Below are positions 38,468 to 49,131 of a stretch of DNA of 64,000 nt, piece by piece; the first letter of the stretch is position 1, and each line of letters opens with the position of its first letter. The position numbers were made by a program, and so were the translations under genes. The stretch lies in the NCBI RefSeq assembly GCF_901000735.1, contig NC_081542.1, forward strand, positions 29,866,838-29,930,837. Reading direction: 5' to 3'. Below the pieces are notes generated by a model. The model ran no database searches. It was not told the DNA's origin and saw nothing but the letters and a program-made list of their open reading frames with translations. The stretch comes from Corylus avellana (lineage: Eukaryota > Streptophyta > Magnoliopsida > Fagales > Betulaceae).

Positions 38468-40635
38468 TGTAATACCCTAACTTTTTAAATCGTTTTAAAA
38501 AGAGTTTTAATTCCTCACTCAACAAATTATTAGCCTTCTAAACAACCCCTAAACAAAAAACCCTAAGCCACCTCAGCACAATTAAGCCCTAAGCAACTTT
38601 TAGAAGCAAAAAGCCCAAAACACCCTCACTGGGCGACCGCTCGCCCTGGGGGCCACACAATCGCTCGCTTGACATCACGCCACCCTCGTGAGATCATACT
38701 TCTGAGCATTTTTTACATTTTGTGAACAGTACACAAGTGCTCGCATGAATAGTACACGAGTGCTCGTATCTTTTCAGAACTATTTTGGCTAGGCCTGAAA
38801 AGCATTTTTAACTCATAGTGAACAGTACACGAGTACTCGCCTAGAAAGCGGGATTTCCTTAAAACAACCCCAAGTTCTTTTCCCCTATAAATACCCCCAC
38901 ATCCTATTCGACCCAGCCCTCAATTTTGCCCATGAAGCCTTAAGAAAACCCTGCTACTTTGTTGATTGAGTGTGTGTGAGTTTTGTGAGTAACCTTGGAG
39001 AAGGGAGAAGCACACTTGGGAGACCTACTTCTTGAGGTAATCACTACACCCACTTTCTATCTTGCTGTTAAGCTTCTTGATTTACAATGGCATAGATATT
39101 AATACCTAGGAGTAATACGTTTTCTTAAAGTTATGATCACCCATTTCAATGTTTCAAGCCTTTAAACATTATAGCAAGCCTTTGCACTATTTCCTCGTTT
39201 AACAAGACTTATTTCGAAAAATGTTTTCAAAACCACCATTAAAGACACTTGTAATATGCTTTGTGCTTAGAACGAACCTATTTCTTATATGCAAAGAAGT
39301 GTTTTCAAAAGCTTTTAACGCCTCTTGAATTCTTGTGTTCTACTTGCAGAGCTTAGGAAGTAGGAACTAACTCATAGCTTTAGATAGGAGCCTAGAATGC
39401 ATTTTTGGGGCTCCTGGCCAAACCCTAGGTGACTAGCCGAACACTCGCCCTAAGGAACGAGCACTCGACCAAAGAGCGGGTTACATGTCCCTTAGCCCCG
39501 TAAATGAGTACAGTGGTCCTAGCAGCCCTTTTTAGTTAGGTGGAGCATTGTAAAGTTCTCTAGTACTGCTTATAACGATGAGTCGTGTTTCGTTATAGCA
39601 GGGATTTGTGATGTCGGAGGACTTAAGCGAGCATACGAGGTAAGTAAACACTTACACGCACTTTACTTAAAAACGTGGGATATGTCAGCTGACTAACCAC
39701 GCGTATAATATGAGCTTGTCTATTTTTTTTGTAATAACTTAGTAACTGCTTTAATAATTAGTTGATAAGATGCATCGTATAACATGGTACACCGGTATGT
39801 GCAATATAATGGCCATGGGCTTACTATATATATTTGATTCTATATTTAAATGTGTGTGTGTTAAAGGGGCTTTGGATCCAATGGTTGTTTTGTGATCGAC
39901 GCAGCCTTAACGGGCGGTCACTACAGGACGTACATCATTCGTAGCGTGTACCACCCAAGGTCAAACTTGGTCGGGCTGCTAGTGTTATGGACAGTGGCGT
40001 ACAATGATCGGGGGCACCGGCATTGTATTACAGGTCCCTTGGGACAGCGACAACCCTACTGAGAATGGGTAATATCTCGGGTAGACCATTCATGATTGTT
40101 ACGACCTATAAAGTACTAGTTTTTCTGCATTAAAATACTTAGGCGATTGCCGCCAGAAATACACCACTCTCTTCTTAACTAAACAATACTTTTATGGTGT
40201 ATTAACGGAGACAACACCTCTTTTAAATGTTTATCAAAATTGCACGTTTATTTCTGCTTGATAACAATGAGCTCATGTCATACCCAATTGTGAGGTTTAC
40301 TTACTAAGTCGTTAGACATACGCGGTTATTATTCTTATAGGAAGCTTGTTTATAGAACCCAAGAGTGGTATGGCTGCCACTGCAGACTTTGCTTTAAGAT
40401 CTTCATACTATTATCATGTTTGTCTTATGATATTAGTTGCTCCTTGTCTTTAATTTCGAGGATTGTACTTGTACCGTGATGACTTATAGATTACTCAGAT
40501 TTATTTCACCTTCCTATGCATTAACTTTGATAATGCTTAGCGGGGCAGTTCCCCATATAGCCACTAGTTGGTTAAGCTGGAGTAATTGCCAGTAACCCTG
40601 TCAGGCTAGCCAAGGCTAGTTTTGGGGGCGTTACA
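38468..40635 (+). mobile_element. Gypsy-type LTR (about 2.2 kb) inserted in gag sequence
   Basis: It starts TGTAATACCCTAAC and ends GGGGGCGTTACA. CCCTATAAATACCCC near 38884 gives the TATA position. The middle contains CGAGTGCTCG/CGAGCACTCG palindromic words in the places where the 25227 LTR has GAACGTTCG. The downstream part shares the GGGACAGCGACAACCC/GAATGGGTAATATCTC segment. gag-like sequence resumes directly after the LTR, so it looks like a solo LTR, but flanking pentamers (ATATG, ATGCG) match only partly. Confidence 0.65.
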
Positions 40636-40870
40636 ATGCGATCGCTCAGTTGGTCTCAAACTTAACTCACAATCGAGAATCAAGGCAGCCAGCAGTGGAA
40701 CCCAACAGCTCTATTAAGAATTTTTGCAGTCATACCTTCAATAGCTTTGATAGGATGGGTGATCATGTCAGCGCCGAGAACTACTTAATGACATGGAGGA
40801 GTTGTTGGATACCATTGGATGCACTGAAAAGCAGAAGGTGGCTTACACTATTTTCAAGTTCTGGGAGGCC
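40636..40870 (+). pseudogene. Gypsy gag fragment
   Basis: In broken frames the sequence reads MEELLDTIGCTEKQKVAYTI, the typical start of a plant Ty3/Gypsy gag (retrotransposon gag domain), then KFWEAKHW. It continues the gag interrupted at 38467 and then runs into the right DnaJ-X copy. Confidence 0.6.
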
Positions 40871-41240
40871 AAGCATTGGCGCGTGGACCATTAATCAGAA
40901 CAGGGTAGTTGGTGCAAGGTGGTATTTATTTAGGCTGTGTGCCTGTGCTCTCTCAAGGTTGTGTGTAGGGTGACTACCAACCTTGGGAAATATTTGTATA
41001 TGGTGATGAATTGGTTTTTCTTGCTAGTGACTCCAGGCACAATTGCTTTCATCCAGCTGCAGGAGGATATGAAAAAGCAACTTAGTGCATAAGGAAACTA
41101 TACTGAGGTAGAGCTCGAAGGATACCTGCAATCACACACAAAATTGATGGTCGATTCCCTGTGGAAGGTTAACGTAGCTCATATTGAGGCTACTCTATCC
41201 CAAGTTTGTCAAATGGTAGACAATGATGAAGAGGCCAAGG
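40870..41240 (+). pseudogene. DnaJ-X domain fragment, right copy inside the MULE
   Basis: The forward frame reads VTPGTIAFIQLQEDMKKQLS, a stop, then NYTEVELEGYLQS, KLMVDSLWKVNVAHIEATLS and QVCQMV. This is a recognisable DnaJ-X domain, the region C-terminal to the J domain in plant DNAJ10-type co-chaperones. It is a longer copy than that at 37160-37445. It merges into the right terminal inverted repeat at about 41240-41308. The preceding 150 bases are shared with the left copy and look intronic. No J domain is present. Confidence 0.75.
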
Positions 41241-41701
41241 GTGTCGTAGGGGTGGCTTTTCGGCCTACTTTGCCACCCAACACCCACTACCATCCCTTTC
41301 TTTTTCTCAATGAAGCCTTTCATTGAACATCATCTCTGCACCCTTGACCTCTTCATCATCGTCCACCTTTACCATCCAAGCCATCATCGATCCAAACACC
41401 TGCCCAACTACCCCCCGAGGGTGGTCGCAAGCCACCCCCAGCCCTTATGGGGTGGCTTGCGGCCACCCATTCAATTTTTTGTTTTTTTTAGATTTAATTT
41501 TTAAATTAAATTAATAAAAAATTATTATGCTAACGTGGCAAAACGGTGCGTTTTGGAAAAATTTAATGATAGGGATTTATTTGGCATTTCAATTAACCTA
41601 GGGAGTAAATTTTTTTTTTTTTTTTTAAAAAAAAAGCTTAGGGATTTTACAATTTTGACGGGTTGACTCAGGAATTTATAATACATGTACCCTTATTATA
41701 A

Positions 41702-42156
41702 TGAAAACTGAGAGCCACTTCATCAACGGACTAATCCAGCAACCGAGAGTTAATATGAATGTTGGTTTATTTCTCCTTGTTTCTTTAACCAAATTAGGAT
41801 TATTGAAATTTTTTAAAACAATTATAGGATGGAGTTCTTGAAATCCTAACGTTTATTTTTAAAAACGGGCATTGAAATTTAACTACGAGGTCCTTTTTTA
41901 TTTAGAAATCACAATCTAAATTACTGTTAAGGAAAATAATGAAATATATGAAGGCTTGAGAAAAAAAATATATTGTTATCATTATTGACTTTTTAGTAGT
42001 TTAGCAGGTGAGTATTATTTTCCCTTTCTTTCGACCAGTATAGCAGTTTAGGCTTTGTCTGTTTCGACGTAAAATGTTCTTTATCAAAAAATATTTTCAT
42101 GAAAGCAATTTTCGGTGTTTGGCGAGTACCATTTTATATATATATATGTGTGTGTG
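41702..42156. other. AT-rich spacer, no gene
   Basis: Nothing recognisable is seen; it ends in (TA)n/(TG)n at 42136-42160 next to the Copia LTR. Confidence 0.5.
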
Positions 42157-43975
42157 TGTTGAAGTATGACTTGAATTGTCAAGTCACTTTTGAGTGGGCC
42201 CAACAATATTCCTTTTGTCTCTTGGATAATTTTGTGGTGCTTTAGTCCAACATGGTTTGGAATACCCAACGGGTTTGGAGTTCTTGTTTTAGTAGACTTA
42301 TGTTTCACTCCCACAAGGTTTTGTTTTTCCTCCTATTGTTGGGAAACTTTTTGGCCGACTATAGCATCTATAAAAGGGACATAGCTTCAGCCTTTGTCGA
42401 GCAGCACAATAACGAACAAATCTATGCCATCTCACTTAGTTTTCTCACGTGTTTGTGTCGTAAGGCACTTAGGGAAAAAGAAAGTTTTTCTTGTATTAGT
42501 TCTCTTTTTTTGTATTTTTTTCTTTTGTGTGAGAGTAAGATTTGGGTGTATTGGGACTTTGGGTTTTGAGCGGTTTTCTCCCTACTACTCCTTTGTACTC
42601 CATCTTTTGTTAGTGAATTTCCTCCGGATCGTCTCCGCCAGTAGATGTTGGCTTGTTAAGCCAAACCACTAAAATCTTGATGTCGTGTATGATTGATCTA
42701 TTTTATATTCTGCTCTTTGCTGCTTCTTTGGGATCCTATATTTTAATTCCATGCACAACAAGTGGTATCAGAGCCTAGGTGCAGGATGGCTTTTGCAAAA
42801 TTTGAAGTAGAAAAGTTTGATGGTCTGAATAGTTTCAGTCTTTGGCGTATCAAGACGCGTTCTTTAATGCGACAACAAGGTTTGGGGAAGATTTTGCATG
42901 GCAAGGTGCCATCATCAAGGGAGGAGCGTTTTATGTCGCATGTACCATACTCTAGTGCGTCTGGGAGCATCATCTATGTTATGGTGCGCATTTGTCCAAA
43001 TGTTTCATATGCAGTCAGTGTTGTTATTCCTGGTAACGTTTACTGGCTGGCAGTGAAATGGATACTCCGTTATCTATGGGGTGCTACAGATGTTGGTTTA
43101 GTTTTTGACAGAGACAATGGTATTGGTTCCAGTGTCATTGGGTATATTGATTCAGATTATGCTTGCGATCTGGTTGTGACACGAGGAGATATCACATTTG
43201 AGAAAATTGCCTTTGAGGAAAATCCAGTGGATATATTAACTAAGCCAGTTCCGGTTCCCAAGTTCAAGAGTTGTTTGAACTTGATTGTTGTGTGTAGCTT
43301 GTGATTGCCTGTGTGGGTGTTGGGGGAGACGTCATGAGCAGATTTACATTGGGGACTTGATGGAATTCAAGTTAAGGTGAAGAATGTTGAATTATGACTT
43401 GAATTGTCAAGTCACTTTTGAGTGGGCCTAACAATATTCCTTTTGTCTCTTAGATAATTTTGTGGTGCTTTAGTCCAACTTGGTTTTGGAATACCAAGCG
43501 GGTTTGAAGTTCTTGTTTTACTAGACTTATGTTCTACTCCCACAAGGTTTTGTTTTTCCTCCTATTGTTGGGAAACTTTTTGGCCGACTATAGCATCTAT
43601 GAAAAGCACATAGCTTCAACCTTTGTAGAGCAGCACAATAATGAAGAAATTTGTGCCATCTCATTTAGTTTTCTCACGTGTTTGTGTTGTAAGGCACTTA
43701 GGGAAAAAGAGAGTTTGTATTAGTTTTCTCTCTTTCTGTATTTTTCTCTTTTGTGTGAGAGTGAGATTTTGGTGTATTGGGGCTTTGGATTTTGAGTGGT
43801 TTTCTCCCTACTACTCCTTTGTACTCCATCTTTTTATTGAATTTCCTCCGGATCGTCTCCGCCAGTGGATGTAGGCTTGTTAAGCCGAACCACTTAAATC
43901 TTGGTGTCGTGTGTGATTGATCTATTTTCTACTCTGTTCTTTTCTGCTTCTTTGGGATCCTGTATTTTAATTCAT
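42157..43975 (+). mobile_element. Internally deleted Copia element (unit 1)
   Basis: The 5' LTR 42157-42760 starts TGTTGAAGTATGAC and ends CACAACA. It is followed by the initiator-tRNA-Met primer-binding site TGGTATCAGAGCC at 42763-42775. One short ORF follows (42786-43304), then a purine-rich tract (AAGGTGAAGA) and the 3' LTR from 43385. The 3' LTR lacks its last dozen or so bases and runs into (AT)n near 43975. LTRs keep the GGATCGTCTCCGCCAGTGGA segment shared by all Copia LTRs in this window. This is a non-autonomous deletion derivative, duplicated at 49132-50878. Confidence 0.85.
42786..43304 (+). pseudogene. Chimeric gag/RNase H ORF of the deleted Copia (unit 1)
   Basis: The ORF starts MAFAKFEVEKFDGLNSFSLW, a normal Copia gag start, but after about 45 residues jumps to the end of pol: FMSHVPYSSASGSIIYVM, VKWILRYLWGATDVGL and GYIDSDYACDL (the tail of RT and RNase H), then the C-terminal ILTKPVPVPKFKSCLNL. 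Zinc knuckle, protease, integrase and RT catalytic parts are all missing. The join is in frame. The 173-residue product has no expected enzyme activity. Confidence 0.8.
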
Positions 43976-44029
43976 ATATATATACTTTTTCATTTCATTC
44001 AATCATATTAAACTTTAAATTACGATAAT

Positions 44030-44655
44030 GTCTCGACCGTGTCCCAGCGAAGTCCCGACTGTGGTTCGGTTGGGTCCCTCCAAGTCCCAACCAGGTCCTG
44101 ACCAAGCCTCAGCGGTGTCTCAACCAGGTCCTTACGAGTCCAAATTGGTTCCAAGTGGGGTCCTGACCGGGACTCGGTGAAGGCCCGACGGTGGTCCGAT
44201 TGGTCCTCACAAAGTCTCGATAGGGTCCCAACGAGTCTCAATAGGGTCTTGACGAGTCTCGAATAGGTCCCAACGGGGTCTCAACCGAATCCCGACGGGA
44301 TCTCAACCGAATCCCGATGGGTCTTGACCGAGTCCCTGCGATGTTCCGATCAGGTCTCTACGATGTCCTAACTAAGTCCCACTTGTGGTTCGACCCGGTC
44401 CCAACAAGTCCTAATCAGGTCTTGGCCAAGTCTAGGCGGTAGCCCGATGAGTCCCGAATAGGTCCCGGTGGGGTCTATACTGGGTCCCAGTAGTATCCTA
44501 GTTGGGTCTTGGTGAACTTCAGACGATGGCTCGGCGGGGTCCTGGTCGGTTTCCGGTCAGGTCCCTGCGAGGTCTCCGACCAAGTCTAGTGGGATTCCGA
44601 CTGTGGCCAAGTGAAGTCTTGGTGGAGTTTGGTCAATGTCCTGACTAGGTTTGTC
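44030..44655. repeat. Degenerate GTCC-rich minisatellite (copy 1)
   Basis: About 630 bases consist of imperfect repeats of a GGTCCCAACGAGTC-like word with an approximate 10-11 and 20-22 base rhythm (for example GGTCTCAACCGAATCCCGA twice in a row). It is much more GC-rich than its surroundings. The same array at 50933-51558 is identical as far as I can follow. Confidence 0.7.
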
Positions 44656-45389
44656 AATTTGAGAATGATATGTTGAAACTCATAAAATGGTTTACTGTTT
44701 TCAAAAATGTGAAACTATTTTTCGAAAATTAAATAGCCTTTTTTTTTCAGTCAAATTGAAAAAAAAAAAAAAAAAATTGTTGGATATTATTTTTCATCAC
44801 ACAAAACACCCCAAAATAATAAAAACATTTATCAGAAATGATTTTACGTTGAAACAAATGGAGTCTAGCTTAAATTGAAGTTGTGTCCCTTTTACAGACT
44901 TCAAGTGAAGATGCCGTGATTTGTGATGGTTAATCTTTATTCCACCACAGGTTTAAATACATTTCCAGCATCGAAAATCTATGGCCTGTGTAAATAGCTC
45001 AAAACTTAACAGAACCATCGAAAATGTATTCATCAAAAACCTACTGGAGTAGGAAAAATCAGCTAATGGTCAAAATTCTAGCCTTCTAGGTGTCAATTTG
45101 CCACCCAACTTGGGTTCTAGACTTTTCTGATTCGAATTTTCCTAGTATGTTTGCTAATCCTTTTTCTTCTTCCTTTGTCCTTTCTAGCCAAAAATGTCAA
45201 AAAATGAACGTACTTTTCTCACAAAAAAAAGTCCTATTAACGGTTATAAAACACCCTCTCATCTCTTCAGTCTTCATTCTTGATGTTGGAATGGTCTCCT
45301 CGTGCAAATAAGGACAAGCTTTTAGCACCCCAAGGTTCATCATTTCCGTGTATTTAACAAGCTATCTCCAAAACATTTCAAGCAAGGAA
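44656..45389 (+). promoter_or_regulatory. 5' flank and promoter of BBE-like copy 3
   Basis: This upstream sequence is duplicated before the intact gene. TATAAAA at 45245-45251 lies about 140 bases before the ATG at 45390. Upstream is AT-rich with a poly-A run at about 44759-44776. No gene is seen. Confidence 0.55.
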
Positions 45390-45936
45390 AATGAAGCCTC
45401 TTGGCTCATCTCTGTTTCCATTTGCCTTCGCTCTTCTTTTCTCATTTTTTCTGGGCAACTTGGGCTCACACACACGAAAACTTTCTTCAGTGCCTCACAC
45501 TTGGTTATGAAAACTCCAGCTCAATTTCTGAAGTCATTTACACTCCATCCAACTCCTCGTATTCATCTGTCTTACAATTCTCCATACAAAACCCCAGATT
45601 CTCAACACCCGCCTACCCAAAACCTCTTGTCATTCTTACACCATCGCATGTCTCCCACATCCAAGCAGCCATCAATTGTTCCCAAACACATGGCATGCAA
45701 ATAAGAGTTCGAAGTGGTGGTCACGATTTTGAAGGTCTTTCTTATGTTTTAGATGTGCCCTTCGTCTTAATTGATCTCATTAATCTTCGATCAATCAGTG
45801 TTGATGCAGAGAATAGCAAGGCGTGGGTTCAAGTAGGTGCAACAATCGGTGAAGTTTATTATAGGATCGCCGAGAAAAGTAGAAATCTTGGCTTTCCGGC
45901 AGGAATTTCCACGACTCTGGGCGTTGGTGGACACTT
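45390..45936 (+). pseudogene. BBE-like pseudogene 3, frameshifted and cut by a Copia element
   Basis: It matches residues 1-182 of the intact gene at 52289. The ATG (45390) starts MKPLGSSLFPFAFALLFSFF, but a T tract has six T where the intact gene has five, shifting the frame inside the signal peptide. The correct frame then reads ENFLQCLTLGYENSSSISEV to RVRSGGHDFEGLSYVLDV and FPAGISTTLGVGGHF. At 45937 an LTR (TGTTAGG...) interrupts the codons after GGHF. The 3' two thirds of the gene are not found on the other side. The flavin histidine region and Ser/Leu at the cysteinyl and gatekeeper positions agree with the intact copy. Confidence 0.9.
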
Positions 45937-46577
45937 TGTTAGGAAATTAATCCTATTTCCCAAGACCCGTGAGATGCGAAAAATAAGAAGAATGCGGAAT
46001 AACAAAGATTAGGCAATCAAATCACACACGACACAAAGATTTAAGTGGTTCGGCTTAACAAGCCTACATCCACTGGCGGAGACGACCCGGAGAAAATTCA
46101 CTATCAAAAGATGAGTACAAGAGAGTAACAGGGTGAGAAAACCACTCAAACCCAAAGCCCCAAATACACCCAATTCTCACTTTACCCAAAGGAGAATAAT
46201 AACAAAAAGGGAAAAACACTCTCTTTCTTACTCTCACTTTTTCTCTCTTTTTTCTCCTCCCTTTGGTGCTTCACGTTTTTGGCACACACAAATTCACCTT
46301 GTGCTTTGTTCCTTATATAGAAGCTTAACTCTCCTTTTACATGTTGGTCTAGGACTTCTACTATAAGTCAAACAAGGAGTCCAATTACACATAGGAGAAA
46401 GACTCCAAATCAAACTTGGACAAAAGTCTCCTAAACCCAAAAGGAGTAGAGAACTAGTGGGGCCCACGTGTGATGGGTGGCAAGTCACACCTAACAATCT
46501 CCACCTTGACTTGAATCGCATCAAGTCTACCAAAACGTGTCTCCTCCGGATGTCTCCGCCTCAGCCCTCAAGGGCAA

Positions 46578-48434
46578 TCACACTCCACAAGTGTCCCTCA
46601 AGTCCAAGCGTCTCTTGAACTTGAGCATAGAACCTGATTTAGACATAACACCATACCTCCCTATCTGTCCAGTCGACCATACAGCTTTATCCGATGACTC
46701 TTTCTTCCTGTAGACCCATCTGCACCCTTTAGCCTTCTTTCCCATGGGTAATTCTGCCGATTCCCAAGCTTTACCACTCCGTAGTGACTCCACCTCTTTC
46801 GGCATACCATCCTGAACAGATGATGGATCTCCACTACTAGCTGCTAGAGCAAAAGAAACCATATCCTCAAAGCCATACCTCTTTGTTGCTTTTCGATCAC
46901 GTTTCTCTTTGCCTCTTGCTAAAGAATAAGACTCTTCCCGGTGCTGTAAGTTTCTTGAAGAATCTCTGTCATCACATTCATTCGTGAGTGAACACTGTTC
47001 ATCAAGCTCCACCTCCACCAATTGTTTCTCTTTCTGCACTGTACTTTCAGAAAGATCATCTAAGTTAACAAACTCAGACTTCTTCGGTTCCTGCTCTATA
47101 ACTTCAGGTTCTGCACTTGACCAATCCTTGTACATAGCACATTCATTAAAAGTCACATTTCGACTTCTAATGATCTTCCGATTTTGATCATCCCAAAATC
47201 GATAACCAAAGGCCTCATCTCCATATCCAATGAAGAAACACTTACTAGATTTACCATCTAGTTTACACATAGCATCAGACTCAACATGGACATACGAAGC
47301 ACAACCAAAAACTTTCAGATGTGAAAGATTTACCTCTTTTCCACTCCAGACTTCTTCCGGAAGTCTATGGCTCAAGGGAACGGAAGACCCCCTATTTATC
47401 AAGTATGCAGCAGTGCTAATTGCATCAGCCCATAAAGTCTTTGGTAACCCAGTATGCAACATCATACTTCGAGCACGCTCATTGAGGGTCATGTTTATGC
47501 GCTCAGCCACGCCATTCCGCTGTGGTGTTCCCGGGATAGTTTTCTCCATTCTAATCCCATTCACTGCACAAAACTGTTTAAACCCCCTGTCTTCGTATTC
47601 TCCTCCATTGTCTGATCTCAAACGCTTGAGCTTCAAGCCTGTTTCAGTCTCAACCATGGCCTTCCATTTCTTAAAAGTCTCAAATACATCAGATTTACTT
47701 TTCAAAAAATAAACCCATACCTTCCTGCTTGAGTCATCAATAAATGTGATGTAATACCGCGAGCCTCCAAGAGATGCCATTGGTGCGGGACCCCACAAAT
47801 CCGTGTGTACCAACTCCAGCTTTCCAAGCTTAGGTGCTTTGCCAACTTCTGCGAAACTCACCTTCTTCTGCTTCCCTAGGATGCAGCCTTCACACAAATC
47901 AGACTCAACTGACTTTAACCCCGGTAGTTTCCCTTTTGACATAAGTACCTTCATCTCTTTCTTGCTCATGTGCCCAAGCCTTAGGTGCCATAGTTTTGAG
48001 TCAGCCCCCGTATCTGCAACAGCAACTGTATCCTTGTTGTTCGTCGTCATATAGAGAGTACCCATCTTATGACCATTAGCCAAAATCATGGCTCCCTTGC
48101 TGACCTTCCACTTTCCACCGTGGAAATGAATTGAATGCCCTTCCTCATCAAGCTGTCCCACTGAGATCAGATTCTTCTTCAGTTCCGGAACATGCCTGAC
48201 CTTCTGCAACTTCCATACCGAGTCATTGTGAACTCTAATGCGAACATCGCCTAAGCCCACAACATCCAGCGCCGTTCCGTCAGCCAAATACACCTTCCCG
48301 AAATCTCCACCAATATAGTTCTCGAGAATTTCACGGATCGCTGTCGTATGAAAAGATACTCTTGAGTCTAAGACCCAAGAATCAAGGGGACTATCAACTG
48401 AAAGAAGTAGGGCATCATATACTTCTTCTGTCAC
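46578..48434 (-). pseudogene. Copia protease-integrase ORF lacking RT/RNase H
   Basis: The 618-codon open frame begins in the protease region (SWVLDSRVSFHTT, where the catalytic DSG is DSR). It continues through the integrase zinc domain (LWHLRLGHMS...CEGCILGKQ) and an intact integrase core: HTDLWGP, FIDDSSRK, SDNGGEY and NGVAER, with exactly 35 residues between the second Asp and the Glu. After the linker and the first RT residues (KGCRWVYRKKES) it jumps to the extreme end of pol and stops. The whole catalytic RT (YVDD) and RNase H are deleted. Integrase could be intact, while protease and RT could not work. Confidence 0.85.
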
Positions 48435-49031
48435 TACGTTTGCATAATCGTTCTCAGTCTCCTTCTGCAGTTCCCTGCAATTCTTCTTGTAGTGGCCAGT
48501 CTTGCCACAGTTCCAACACTCAGGTTGTTGTCTGAATCTAGATTTGCTTCACCCTTTTCTGGAATTTGATCTGCCTTGACCAGAGTTTCTGTCTTGTCCT
48601 CTGCCCCGAGTCTTGAGGTTTAAAGCAGCACCAGAACAAGAGGCTTCACCTGCATCTCTTCTGCGAACCTCTTCACTGAGAATCAAATCCCTGACGTCTT
48701 CATAGCTTAGTTTACTCTTTCCTACAGAGTTACTCACAGCCATCCTCACTGCTTCCCAGCTATTGGGCAAAGATGCCAAGACGATCAACGCGCGAACCTC
48801 GTCATCAAAATTAATTTCCACCGAGGACAATTGATTTGTGATGGTGTTGAACTCATTGAGATGATGTGCCACCGAAGCTCCTTCCGCCATCTTTAGGTTG
48901 AACAATTTCTTCATCAGATGCACCTTGTTGTTAGCCGATGGCTTCTCATACATGCTTGACAAAGCCTTCATTAGACTTGCTGCGGTCTTCTCCTTTACAA
49001 CGTTGTGTGCAACTGATTTTGACAGTGATAA
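48435..49031 (-). pseudogene. Copia gag, N-terminus in gap, one stop
   Basis: From the gap the minus strand reads LSKSVAHNVVKEKTAASLMK to LILSEEVRRRD, an RNA-binding basic region, a TGA at 48549-48551, then SKSRFRQQPECWNCGKTGHY with a complete CX2CX4HX4C zinc knuckle (48535-48475), and it joins the pol frame. Apart from the nonsense codon the capsid and nucleocapsid regions look sound. Confidence 0.8.
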
Positions 49032-49131
49032 NNNNNNNNNNNNNNNNNNNNNNNNNNNNNNNNNNNNNNNNNNNNNNNNNNNNNNNNNNNNNNNNNNNNN
49101 NNNNNNNNNNNNNNNNNNNNNNNNNNNNNNN
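49032..49131. other. Assembly gap (100 N)
   Basis: The placeholder gap separates the Copia element's gag from the start of the second 6.9 kb unit. The 5' LTR of that Copia, the rest of BBE-like copy 3 and the first ~60 bases of the next LTR are all unresolved here. Confidence 0.98.

Larger units (their letters stand above)
36327..41692. mobile_element. Pack-MULE-like element (5.4 kb) carrying DnaJ-X gene fragments and nested Gypsy debris
   Basis: Long terminal inverted repeats (36327-36790 and about 41308-41692) begin GGGTACAT and end ATGTACCC. They are flanked by TTATTATCA (36318-36326) and TTATTATAA (41693-41701), a 9-bp target duplication with one mismatch, the MULE hallmark. No MURA-type transposase is visible. 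The interior holds two direct copies of a host gene fragment that encodes part of a DnaJ-X domain (37160-37445, 40870-41240). Between them is Gypsy gag sequence and a 2.2 kb LTR. MULEs that carry host gene fragments are called Pack-MULEs. The Gypsy insertion is probably secondary. Confidence 0.75.
45937..49031 (-). mobile_element. Copia element, minus strand, 3' LTR to gag (5' end lost in gap)
   Basis: The 3' LTR 45937-46496 has ends TGTTAGG...CCTAACA. A polypurine tract (minus: AAGGTGGAGAT) abuts it at 46497-46508, followed by pol (46578-48434) and gag (48435-49031). The 5' LTR and gag start are missing at the gap 49032-49131, beyond which a different repeat unit begins. The element sits in BBE-like copy 3. 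It lacks RT and RNase H (see pol), so it is non-autonomous. Confidence 0.85.

Noticed and set aside
43529..43874. Short ORFs in Copia LTRs (repeated at 42190-42672, 49203-49472, 50363-50777)
   Set aside because: They lie wholly inside LTR sequence and are conserved only because the LTRs are.
44020..44241. Arg-rich ORF in the GTCC array (also at 50923-51144)
   Set aside because: Translation of a degenerate minisatellite; no domain.
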